Assembly: GCF_001027285.1 (NCBI RefSeq)
Contig: NZ_CP011509.1
Location: 9,510,501-9,574,500 of the forward strand
Length of the DNA: 64,000 bases
Direction of reading: 5' to 3'
Origin: Archangium gephyra
GTDB taxonomy: Bacteria; Myxococcota; Myxococcia; Myxococcales; Myxococcaceae
Shown: positions 34,214 through 41,514 of the stretch, piece after piece
How the letters are laid out: each line of letters begins with the position of its first letter
Numbering within the stretch: the first letter of the stretch is position 1
Translations under genes and position numbers: made by a program
Notes under the pieces: generated by a model
Databases searched by the model: none
What the model was told of the DNA's origin: nothing
The model's input: the letters and a program-made list of their open reading frames with translations, nothing else

Positions 34214-34882
34214 ATGCTTCCTCTCCGCCGATTCCTCGCCCTGGCCGCCAGCGCGGCGGTGCTCACCGCCTGCGGCCGTACCCCCGAGCCGGAGCCCGGG
34301 ACTCCCGGCGAGCAGCCCCAGGAGCAGACGGACCCGTGCGCTCCCAACGGCCACCTCCACCGGGAGCCCACGGGTGACTGGTGCCACTGCGACCGCGGCC
34401 ACATGGCGTCCGAGCAGGGCCTGTCGTGCCTGCCGGACCCCGACTACGTGCCGAGGGACGGCTTCGACTTCGGCGACAACGGGGAGCATGCGTGCTGGCA
34501 CGTCACCCACGGTCCCTTCGCCCTGGTGACGGCGGCCGTGGACCGGCTGCCCCGCGTGGACTCCTTCCACACGTACTACACCGTGAAGCTGCGCCCGGAG
34601 GGCGGGCAGTACGTGGGCACCTTCAACTTCAAGGCCTACGCCACGGGTGACTTCATCGCCTACGTGAGCGACGCGAGTGTCCCCCTCGCGGTCCGCGAGG
34701 GCACGAAGGTGCTCGAGGTGGCCGCCACCTCCCCCATCCCCGAGGCGCTGCGCGACGGCGTGTGCCAGGGCGGTCTGGTGCACATGGTGGGCTACGAGCT
34801 GACGGACAAGGTCCAGTACACCGTCACGTTCGGCCCCACGCCCCTGCCCGAGCTGGGCCTCGTCATCGAGCACCTGCCGTAG
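34214..34882 (+). CDS. Lipoprotein B with EGF-like segment and HxCxH/HxxY module
   Basis: 222 residues. The signal ends AAVLTACGR (lipobox, Cys20). Residues ~41-75 are rich in Cys, Gly and His (CAPNGHLHR, then WCHCDRGH and a later Cys in GLSC), a spacing like a minimal EGF-type module. Then come HACWH (92-96), GPFALVTAAV, and SFHTYYTVKL with H119 and Y122, followed by beta strands as in lipoprotein A (GTFNFKAYATGDFIAYVSD, QYTVTFGPTPLPELGLVIE). It is about 64 bp downstream of lipoprotein A and has its own copy of the dyad upstream. Function unknown; a metal-binding surface lipoprotein is inferred. Confidence 0.78.
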   Translation: MLPLRRFLALAASAAVLTACGRTPEPEPGTPGEQPQEQTDPCAPNGHLHREPTGDWCHCDRGHMASEQGLSCLPDPDYVPRDGFDFGDNGEHACWHVTHGPFALVTAAVDRLPRVDSFHTYYTVKLRPEGGQYVGTFNFKAYATGDFIAYVSDASVPLAVREGTKVLEVAATSPIPEALRDGVCQGGLVHMVGYELTDKVQYTVTFGPTPLPELGLVIEHLP

Positions 34883-34909
34883 CCGGGCACCGGAAACACA
34901 CCGCAACAC

Positions 34910-34926
34910 TTGCAACAGAGTTGCGT
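34910..34926. promoter_or_regulatory. Dyad operator, site 3
   Basis: TTGCAAC-AGA-GTTGCGT contains the perfect inverted repeat GCAAC-AGA-GTTGC (34912-34924 core). It lies about 90 bp before lipoprotein C in the only intergenic gap between lipoproteins B and C. Confidence 0.65.
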
Positions 34927-35013
34927 TTACGTCATCAGTGCGGGTGCCGAGGAGCACGTGGTGCTGGCGCATGGCGCCGCGCCGCTCCCGGTTCACATCG
35001 AAAGGAATCCACC

Positions 35014-35748
35014 ATGAAGATGACGATGCGGAACGTCTGCGGTGCGCTCGTGGGTCTGTCGCTGGCCGCCTGTGGCCCCGCCCTCGAGGAGGAGCAGGAC
35101 ACCACGCAGCAGGAGGCCTCGCTGGAGGCCGGCTGCACGGCGCTCGGCTCCAGCATCACCTCGCACTCCTGCGTGCACTCGAACAACGCGGCGGACCACC
35201 TGGCGGTGACGGCGACGAGCGGCCTCACCGCGGGGACGCCGAGCATCAACACCGCGCACAAGCAGTACGACGTGACGCTGCCGGCTGGTGCCACGGGCAC
35301 GGTGAAGTTCCGCCCGGCCACCGCAGGCTCCTGGGCCTTCTACCGCACGCAGGCCAACACCCTGACGGTGAAGAATGGCGCCACCGCGCTGAGCCCGGCG
35401 CTCACCCACACCGTGTCCGTCTCGGGCTGCGGGCTGGTGACGGTGGCCGTGTATGACCTGGCCAGCACCACCACGGACTACCAGGTGGACCTGGGCACGG
35501 CCTCGGGCAACCTGGTGGGCGTGGTGGCCGAGCGCGCCGAGGACTACCGGATCCGCTACTACCAGGACGCGGACAGCGACACCTGGGGCAACACCAACGT
35601 CTCCGTGCTCACCGCGTGCGTGCCGCCGTCCGGCTACATCACCCAGCGTTTCGACTGCAACGACAGCAACGCCAGCATCAACCCCTCGGCCACGGAGCTC
35701 CTCGGCAACAGCGTGGACGAGAACTGCAACGGCTCGCTGACGAACTAG
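35014..35748 (+). CDS. Lipoprotein C: HxCxH/HxxY module plus MopE-type metal-binding motif
   Basis: 244 residues. The ATG at 35014 follows AAAGGAA. The signal ends VGLSLAACG (Cys20). HSCVH lies at 51-55 and AHKQYDVTLP at 81-90 (H82, Y85), then beta strands (TVKFRPATAGSWAFYRTQAN) and a Cys-containing VSVSGCGLVTVAVYDL. The C-terminal ~65 residues match the 'putative metal-binding motif' of MopE-type proteins: YYQDADSDTWGN, GYITQRFDCNDSNASINPSA, and a final VDENCNG. In Methylococcus MopE, which names the motif, the protein binds copper (family knowledge). This is direct evidence that at least one protein in the cluster carries a named metal-binding motif. Confidence 0.82.
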   Translation: MKMTMRNVCGALVGLSLAACGPALEEEQDTTQQEASLEAGCTALGSSITSHSCVHSNNAADHLAVTATSGLTAGTPSINTAHKQYDVTLPAGATGTVKFRPATAGSWAFYRTQANTLTVKNGATALSPALTHTVSVSGCGLVTVAVYDLASTTTDYQVDLGTASGNLVGVVAERAEDYRIRYYQDADSDTWGNTNVSVLTACVPPSGYITQRFDCNDSNASINPSATELLGNSVDENCNGSLTN

Positions 35749-35848
35749 TCCCCCGTTGAGCCACGCGGGCCCGCGCCCGCCACGCCGGGGCGGTCTCTCC
35801 CGAGGCCGCCCCGGTGCCATGTCCACCCCGCGAGAGGAACCCCGAACG

Positions 35849-37090
35849 ATGCGACCCATCCCTGGCACCGCCCTGCTCACCGCCTGCGCCCTGGCCCTGA
35901 CGGCCTGCGAGAACGGACCCACCCCGCCCCCTCCCCCGGGAGCGGACACGCAGCCGCCCACGGTGAGGGCCACCTCGCCCGCCGAGCACGCGACGGCAGT
36001 GCTCCCCGGCGCCACCCCCGAGGTGTCCATCACCTTCAGCGAGCCCATGAAGCCGGACACCGGGACGCTGGTGCCCTCGAGCGGGCTGAAGCTCGGCGCC
36101 CCGGCGTGGAGCGGCAACACGCTGAAGGTGCCCGTCACCGGGCTCGGCCATGACGATGCGCACGCGCTGGAGCTGAAGGGCTTCCAGGACGTGGCCGGCA
36201 ACGCGCTGGACGGCACGGTGCTGCTCGGCGACGGCACGCTGGACTTCCACACCGGCTCGGACCGGCCCCGCGCGGCCGTCGCCTCCGCCAGCGTGGCCGA
36301 GGGCGCCCAGGACGTCTACCCGGTGGAGATGTACTACGACGCCGAAGCGAGCCGCCCGGGTGCGTACTTCCGCAAGGTGCTCACCGTGACGTTCACCGAG
36401 GCCATGGACCCGGCCTTCGCGCGGGTGACGCTGGTGAACCGTACCGACACCACGCTCGCGCCGCGCCCGCTGACGGGCCAGTGGTCGCCCGACGGCCTCA
36501 CGCTCACCCTCACCCTCACGGCGCCCGAGGAGGGCGGGCCGCCGCTGGAGGAGGAGTCCACGTACACGTTGGACTTGAGCGCGCTGCGGGGGGCCGCCGC
36601 CGGCAACCGGCTGGAGGCCAATACCTTCCTGGGTGACGGCAAGCTGGACTTCACCACGGGCAAGCGCAACGGAGACCTCGAGCACGCCTGCACCCATTCG
36701 CTCGTGAGCACCGCGGAGTCCCTCGTGGCCGCGCCCCACATGCCCCCGTCCGGCTTCCCGCCGTCGACGGACGTGGGCCACACGCACTACCGGTTGACGC
36801 TCCCCGAGGCCGGCGCGGGCTCCCACGTGGGCTACACGGAGCTCGTCTCCAAGCCGGACCAGGACGAGCGCATCGTGCTGTACCTGAACCAGAACGTCCC
36901 GGTGGGCGCCTGGGACGAGCTGGACGCGGTGGACGTGCCCGTGGAGGTCCTCCCCGCTCTCCCCGTGTGCCCCGGCATCACCCACCAGGCCCGCTTCACC
37001 GTCACGCGGGGAGACCGGTTCTACTTCCTGCGCTTCGGCGCCACCCCCAGCGTGACGCTCGAGTTCATCCTCGAGCGGTACGCGAAGTAG
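35849..37090 (+). CDS. Lipoprotein D: tandem Big_5-like domains plus HxCxH/HxxY module
   Basis: 413 residues from the ATG at 35849. The signal ends ALALTACEN (Cys20). Two Ig-like Big_5/SbsA-type domains follow: TQPPTVRATSPAEHATAVLP, ITFSEPMKPD, and later VTFTEAMDPAFARV. The C-terminal ~135 residues contain HACTH (279-283), then VGHTHYRLTLP (H311, H313, Y314) and beta strands ending VTLEFILERYAK, matching the module of lipoproteins A-C. The gene lies 100 bp downstream of lipoprotein C and ends 4 bp from the convergent Tat lipoprotein gene. Ig-like domains probably act as spacers that present the module away from the membrane. Confidence 0.8.
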   Translation: MRPIPGTALLTACALALTACENGPTPPPPPGADTQPPTVRATSPAEHATAVLPGATPEVSITFSEPMKPDTGTLVPSSGLKLGAPAWSGNTLKVPVTGLGHDDAHALELKGFQDVAGNALDGTVLLGDGTLDFHTGSDRPRAAVASASVAEGAQDVYPVEMYYDAEASRPGAYFRKVLTVTFTEAMDPAFARVTLVNRTDTTLAPRPLTGQWSPDGLTLTLTLTAPEEGGPPLEEESTYTLDLSALRGAAAGNRLEANTFLGDGKLDFTTGKRNGDLEHACTHSLVSTAESLVAAPHMPPSGFPPSTDVGHTHYRLTLPEAGAGSHVGYTELVSKPDQDERIVLYLNQNVPVGAWDELDAVDVPVEVLPALPVCPGITHQARFTVTRGDRFYFLRFGATPSVTLEFILERYAK

Positions 37091-37093
37091 CGC

Positions 37094-37921
37094 TCACTCC
37101 CAGGCCGCGGAGAAGGCGGTGTGCCGCCGCACGTTGACGAGCAGCGCGCGGTGCACCTGGCTCTCCGGGGGCACCGCCACCGCCGCGCCGCCCGGAGGCA
37201 CCTCCAGGCGCTCGAAGAGGGCGCCCTCGAACCACCGGTGGGGCTGGAGCTCCACGATGAAGAGGCCCTCGTCGTCCAGCTCCACCTCCATGGGGACGAA
37301 CTCCACGCGCTGCAGTTCCACCGGCGGCGGGAAGTCCAGGGCGGCGCGGAAGGCCACGGTGCGGCCGTCTCGCGAGGCCGTGCCCTCCAGCACCACCGAG
37401 CGCCCCTCAAGCGGCGCCGCCTCCGCGCCCAGCGCACGGGAGGGAGGCTGGAGCAGCAGCGAGAAGGAGCGCGCCATGCCGGCGATGCCCGGTGAGCGTC
37501 CGAGCACCCGCGTCCCGCCACCCTCGCCCAGCAAGTCGTACACCACCTCCCGGTCCCACTCGCCCAGCACCCGGCCGCCAGCGAAGAAGGAGTCATGCGC
37601 GTGGGCGGTGGGGACGAGGACGTCGCTCACGCGGCGCCACCACCGTCCCGTGGAGCCCGGTTGGAGGGGCGAGGGGTTCTCGAAGAGGTAGATGGGGCCG
37701 AGCACCATGCGCGCGGAGGTGAGGGCCACGCGCCAGCCGGTGTCGGTGGTGAAGTGGCCCGGCTGCGTCTCGCCGGGGGCGAGGGCGGTGCGCAGGCCCA
37801 TGCGGAAGACGATGGCACGGCCGCCCGTGCCGGACAGCCCGCAGGCGGAGCCACCGCCGAGCAGCGCGGTGCCGAGCAGCGTGGTGAAGGCACGGCGCGT
37901 GGTGCGGAAGGGAGTCGTCAT
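37094..37921 (-). CDS. Tat-type lipoprotein of the TonB-receptor operon
   Basis: 275 residues. It starts MTTPFRTTRRAFTTLLGTAL with a twin arginine, followed by GGGSACG, a lipobox, so it may be a Tat-dependent lipoprotein. The body is beta-rich: GWRVALTSARMVLGPIYLFE, then a His-rich PTAHAHDSFFAGGRVLGEW and ELQPHRWFEGALFERLEVPP. I do not recognise a named domain; the GPIYLFE...AHAHDSFFAGG pattern looks family-specific. The ATG overlaps the receptor stop by 4 bp, so it is translationally coupled to the TonB-dependent receptor and probably works with it, perhaps as a periplasmic substrate- or metal-binding partner. Confidence 0.75.
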   Translation of the reverse strand: MTTPFRTTRRAFTTLLGTALLGGGSACGLSGTGGRAIVFRMGLRTALAPGETQPGHFTTDTGWRVALTSARMVLGPIYLFENPSPLQPGSTGRWWRRVSDVLVPTAHAHDSFFAGGRVLGEWDREVVYDLLGEGGGTRVLGRSPGIAGMARSFSLLLQPPSRALGAEAAPLEGRSVVLEGTASRDGRTVAFRAALDFPPPVELQRVEFVPMEVELDDEGLFIVELQPHRWFEGALFERLEVPPGGAAVAVPPESQVHRALLVNVRRHTAFSAAWE

Positions 37922-40455
37922 GGGAGCTCCTCGTCCTGGAGGTCCAGGTAGAGGGTGAAGGTGGCGCGGAAGGTGCGGGGGGCGCCCGCGGAGAAGTGGC
38001 GCGTGGCGAGCAACGAGGCGGGCGCGTCCGGGCCGCGGAAGTTGGACACGTAGTTGAACTCGGCCTCGCGCCAGCGCGTGTCGAGCAGGTTCTCCACGGA
38101 CAGGCCCAGCTCCATCCACTTCCAGCGAGCGCGGGCCGCGGCGTCGAAGAGGAAGATGGGCTCGCTGTAGCGGTCGAGCGGCAGGGGCTTGGGGCCGATG
38201 GCGCTGTGCCCCAGGGCGAGGTTCCACCCCACCGGCTGGCCGGACACGGTGAGCTCCCCGCGCACGGAGGCATCCAACCGGCCAAGGAGGTGGGGGATGT
38301 ACGGCATGACGGTGCCCTCCCACACCTTCCACTGCGGGGCACCGGGAGTGGGGAGCGTGGCGTGGGCCCAGGCGGCGCTGGCCTGGACGTCCACCCGCTG
38401 CTCCAGGGTGAAGCGCGTGGTGGCGAAGGCACCCAGGCGCTGCGAGGGGCCCACGGGCTGGTTGCGGCCCGTCGTCTCGTCGAAGACGAGATCCTGGGAG
38501 ACGCGGGTGGCGAAGAAGGCGCCGCGAACCTCCAGGTCATACGCGTGCCCGTCGCCCGCGAGGCGCCAGCCCAGGCCCGTCTCGGCCGCGGTGACCCGGG
38601 CGTAGGGGGCGAGCTCCGCGTCGGACAGCGCGGCCGCGTCACTGGAGCGCGCGCCCAGGCCCGCGCTGGTGAGCCAGGTGAGCCGGGGCGTCACCCGCAC
38701 CTCGGCGGTAACGCGGGGGCTGGCGAAGAAGCCGTAGGCCTCGATGGACTCCTCGGGGATGCGCTCTCCCTGGCGATCCGAGGCGGGACGGTTCTGGTCC
38801 TCGACGCCGAAGAGGAAGGTGTCCAGGCGCAGGCCGCCGCGCAGGGTGAGCCAGGAGAGCGGGGCCAGGCGCAGGGAGGCATAGGCGCCCAGGTTGGTGG
38901 TGCGCACCTGGTTGTCGAAGAGGGTGGCGTAGGGCGCGCCGCCGTGGTCGCGCAGGCGGCGGGCGCGGGTGAGCACGTCATCGAAGCGCGCGAGGTACCC
39001 CAGCTCCAGGGGCTGGGGCTGGCCGAGGAAGGTGAGGCCCGGCGAGTAGCGCCCGCGCAGGCCCACGGTGGTGCCGCGGTAGGACTGCTCGGTGTTGTCG
39101 CCGCGCGGGAGCTCGCCCACGGGGGGCACATCGTTGAGGAAGCCGGTGAAGTTGTCGCGGATGCGCATCTGCCGCAGCACGACGAAGCCCTGCTGGACGA
39201 AGCGCCCGCCGCGGCGCAGCCGGGACTGCAGCTCGGCGGAGACGATGTGGCGCTGCCCCGCCCCGCCCTGGTTGGGATCATGGAGGCAGAAGAACTGGGA
39301 GTCCGCGCCGGGAGCGCAGGGCATGCGCCCGTCCACCACGTCCGTCTCGCGGACGACGCCCGCCGAGGCGAAGCGGGCCGCGTAGCTGGCGCCGAAGAGG
39401 CGCAGCCGCGTCTCCTCGCCGACGCGGAATTCCACCTGGGCCATGGCGCCCGCGTTGGCGTAGGCGCGGTTGGGGCCGAAACCATGGCCCTGGCGCAGCA
39501 GGAGGCCCACGAAGTTGGCCTCACTGGACTCGGAAGGGCCCCACACCAGGGACAACCGGCGCGAGGCGAAGCTGCCGTAGCTGGCGGAAGCGGTGAGGCC
39601 GCGGCGCTTCAGGCCGAGCTGGTACTCCACGGAGCCAGCCACGCCGAAGTCACCCTGGGAGGGGTCATAGGGGCCCTCGGTGATGCGCAGCGAGTCCACG
39701 AGCTCGGGGATGATGAAGTAGGTGTCAGCGTAGCCATGGCCGTGGGCATGGGAGACCTCGTTGAGGGGGACACCATTGAGGCGGAACTCGACGTCCTTGC
39801 CCTCACCGGCGTCGAAGCCGCGGATGTAGATGGTGTCGGCGTGGCCCTCGCCACCGTGGTTGGCGAGCATGACGCCGGGAGCCAGCAACATGAGGTCCGA
39901 AGCGGAGTTGCGAGGCACATCGGCGAGCTGGCCGATGGGAATGTGAAAATCTCCGACGGCCGCGGGAGGAGGAGGAGCGGCCTGGCCGCGAACGGTCGTC
40001 GCGAATGAAGGAGCAGCACCCTCCCTCTCCCCCCGGGAGAGGGGCGGGGTGAGGGTGTCCGTCCCCTGGGCCGTGCCCGTCGCTGCCCCCTCTCCCTCTG
40101 GGAGAGGGCCGGGGTGAGGGTCTACCTGAGGATCTACCGCCGGCGTGAACGTGACAGGAACATCCGCCTGGACCTCGATGGGCGTCTCCCCACGCCGGGC
40201 GGGCTGAAATCGCCAGCGCAGCGCGGCGTCCATGGCCGCCCGGTCGAAGACAGTCCCGGCCGACTCGCGCACGTCCACGCGAGACACCTCGCCGGCCTCG
40301 TCGATGGTGAGGCGCAGCAGCACCGAGACCGGGGCGTCCAGGGCGGGCGCGTCCGCGGGCATGACGGGAGGGGCGGCCTCCAGGGGGACGGGGGGAGATA
40401 CGGGGGCTTCGGCCGTGGCGCTCAGCAGGAGGAGCACCAGACTGGAAATCCACAT
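37918..40455 (-). CDS. TonB-dependent receptor with N-terminal TonB-C-like domain
   Basis: 845 residues from the ATG at 40455. A signal peptide is followed by a ~60-residue TonB C-terminal-type domain (44-104; LLRLTIDEAGEVSRVDVRES, AALRWRFQPAR). Next is a linker encoded by two REP-like palindromes (112-147). The plug domain (~168-290) has RNSASDLMLLAPGVMLANHG, DTIYIRGFDAGEGKDVEFRL and a His-rich loop SHAHGHGYADTYF (H236, H238, H240). The rest is a 22-strand-type barrel ending FRATFTLYLDL. The His-rich plug loop suggests a metal or metal-chelate ligand. It forms an operon with the Tat lipoprotein, is divergent from the MbnP-like gene, and a dyad operator lies between the two. Confidence 0.88.
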   Translation of the reverse strand: MWISSLVLLLLSATAEAPVSPPVPLEAAPPVMPADAPALDAPVSVLLRLTIDEAGEVSRVDVRESAGTVFDRAAMDAALRWRFQPARRGETPIEVQADVPVTFTPAVDPQVDPHPGPLPEGEGAATGTAQGTDTLTPPLSRGEREGAAPSFATTVRGQAAPPPPAAVGDFHIPIGQLADVPRNSASDLMLLAPGVMLANHGGEGHADTIYIRGFDAGEGKDVEFRLNGVPLNEVSHAHGHGYADTYFIIPELVDSLRITEGPYDPSQGDFGVAGSVEYQLGLKRRGLTASASYGSFASRRLSLVWGPSESSEANFVGLLLRQGHGFGPNRAYANAGAMAQVEFRVGEETRLRLFGASYAARFASAGVVRETDVVDGRMPCAPGADSQFFCLHDPNQGGAGQRHIVSAELQSRLRRGGRFVQQGFVVLRQMRIRDNFTGFLNDVPPVGELPRGDNTEQSYRGTTVGLRGRYSPGLTFLGQPQPLELGYLARFDDVLTRARRLRDHGGAPYATLFDNQVRTTNLGAYASLRLAPLSWLTLRGGLRLDTFLFGVEDQNRPASDRQGERIPEESIEAYGFFASPRVTAEVRVTPRLTWLTSAGLGARSSDAAALSDAELAPYARVTAAETGLGWRLAGDGHAYDLEVRGAFFATRVSQDLVFDETTGRNQPVGPSQRLGAFATTRFTLEQRVDVQASAAWAHATLPTPGAPQWKVWEGTVMPYIPHLLGRLDASVRGELTVSGQPVGWNLALGHSAIGPKPLPLDRYSEPIFLFDAAARARWKWMELGLSVENLLDTRWREAEFNYVSNFRGPDAPASLLATRHFSAGAPRTFRATFTLYLDLQDEELP
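40021..40053. repeat. REP-like palindrome inside the receptor gene, copy 1
   Basis: CCCTCTCCC-CCC-GGGAGAGGG (40021-40041), followed by GCGGGGTGAGGG. It is in the same orientation as copy 2 and encodes part of the linker LTPPLSRGEREG of the receptor. Confidence 0.7.
40088..40120. repeat. REP-like palindrome inside the receptor gene, copy 2
   Basis: CCCTCTCCC-TCT-GGGAGAGGG (40088-40108), followed by CCGGGGTGAGGG. It encodes HPGPLPEGEG in the receptor linker. The shared GGGGTGAGGG tail shows that it and copy 1 are the same element. Confidence 0.7.
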
Positions 40456-40511
40456 CAAGGGTGAAGACCTCGTTCTGGGGAGCCGGAGGGATACACCACC
40501 CCCGGCTTGAC

Positions 40512-40528
40512 TTGCAACATGGTTACAA
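40512..40528. promoter_or_regulatory. Dyad operator, site 4, in the divergent receptor/MbnP-like promoter
   Basis: TTGCAAC-ATG-GTTACAA, a 17-bp dyad with one mismatch between arms. A TTGACT at 40507-40512 placed 17 bp before TACTTC (40530-40535) would put the dyad exactly between -35 and -10 of the plus-strand gene and make its ATG at 40544 nearly leaderless. That promoter assignment is an inference. Confidence 0.65.
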
Positions 40529-40543
40529 CTACTTCCCCGATAC

Positions 40544-41431
40544 ATGAGTTTCCAGGAATCGAAATCCAGGATGCTGTGGCGCGCGGTGCTGGTGGGGGTG
40601 GCGCTGGTGGGGGCGTCGTGCGAGCCGGTGGCCGAAGGCGACGTCCGCGTGACGATGAGTGGAGGGGATGGAACGCAACGGGGCTATCCGAGCCACCTCT
40701 TCCAGGACGGCTGGTCGGTGCAGTTCACGAAGTACCTGGTGTCGCTGGGGGACTTCACGCTCACGTCGGCCACGGGGGAGAAGCGGACGTCGGGCGAGCA
40801 CGTGCTGGTGGACGTGCAGAAGGGGGACATTCCGCTCACGGAGCTGAAGGGACTGGCCGCGGGGCGCTGGAGCGTGGGCTTCCGGGTGAGCCCGCCGAGG
40901 GAAGACACGCGGCTGCCGGACGGCGGCGTCTCGGCGGAGGACCTGGCGATGATGCGCGAGCGCGGCTACAGCTACTGGGTGGAGGGGGTGGCGGTGAAGG
41001 GGGGCGTGGGCGTCTACACGTTCCGCATGGGCTTCCCGGTGGACGCGCGGATGGTGGACTGCGTGAACGGGGTGGACGGGACGCTGGGGCTCGTCGTGCC
41101 GGAGAGCTCGGTGGCGGAGGCCGAGGTCACCATCCACGCCGAGCACATGTTCTATGACCGGCTCGGCACGCACCGGGGGGTGGAGCTGCGTTTCGACGCC
41201 TTCGCCGCCACGGCGGACATGGAGCGGGTCATCACCCCCGAGGGGCTGGCCGGGCAGCGGCTGTTGGATCTCCGGGGCCTGGACGGGGGCGAGCTGAAGG
41301 ATGGCGAGGGCAGGCCGGTCGTCTACGAGCCGGGCGCCTACACGGTGCGGACGCTCCAGGAGTTCGTCACCCAGAGCATCGTGGATCAGGCGCACCTCAA
41401 CGGAGGGGGCGTCTGCACCGTCGCCCACTGA
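40544..41431 (+). CDS. MbnP-like lipoprotein
   Basis: 295 residues (268-286 if a later Met, for example 40571, is used). The hydrophobic stretch VLVGVALVGASCEP is a lipoprotein signal. The body fits the MbnP-like pattern: VRVTMSGGDG, a segment SVQFTKYLVSLGDFTLTSA, EHVLVDVQKGD, then LKGLAAGRWSVGFRVSPP, and later HAEHMFYDRLGTHRG with three His followed by VELRFDAFAATADMERV. MbnP proteins are periplasmic copper-linked partners of TonB receptors in methanobactin systems (family knowledge); the match here is by eye and partial. It is divergent from the TonB-dependent receptor and shares its dyad operator. Confidence 0.65.
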   Translation: MSFQESKSRMLWRAVLVGVALVGASCEPVAEGDVRVTMSGGDGTQRGYPSHLFQDGWSVQFTKYLVSLGDFTLTSATGEKRTSGEHVLVDVQKGDIPLTELKGLAAGRWSVGFRVSPPREDTRLPDGGVSAEDLAMMRERGYSYWVEGVAVKGGVGVYTFRMGFPVDARMVDCVNGVDGTLGLVVPESSVAEAEVTIHAEHMFYDRLGTHRGVELRFDAFAATADMERVITPEGLAGQRLLDLRGLDGGELKDGEGRPVVYEPGAYTVRTLQEFVTQSIVDQAHLNGGGVCTVAH

Positions 41432-41514
41432 GGAGAGACGGGGTGAGTCTTCCGCCATGTGCCCGGGTGCGCTAAGCGTTCATCCGAGGGGGACAGGGAG
41501 TGGAGGGACTCACG

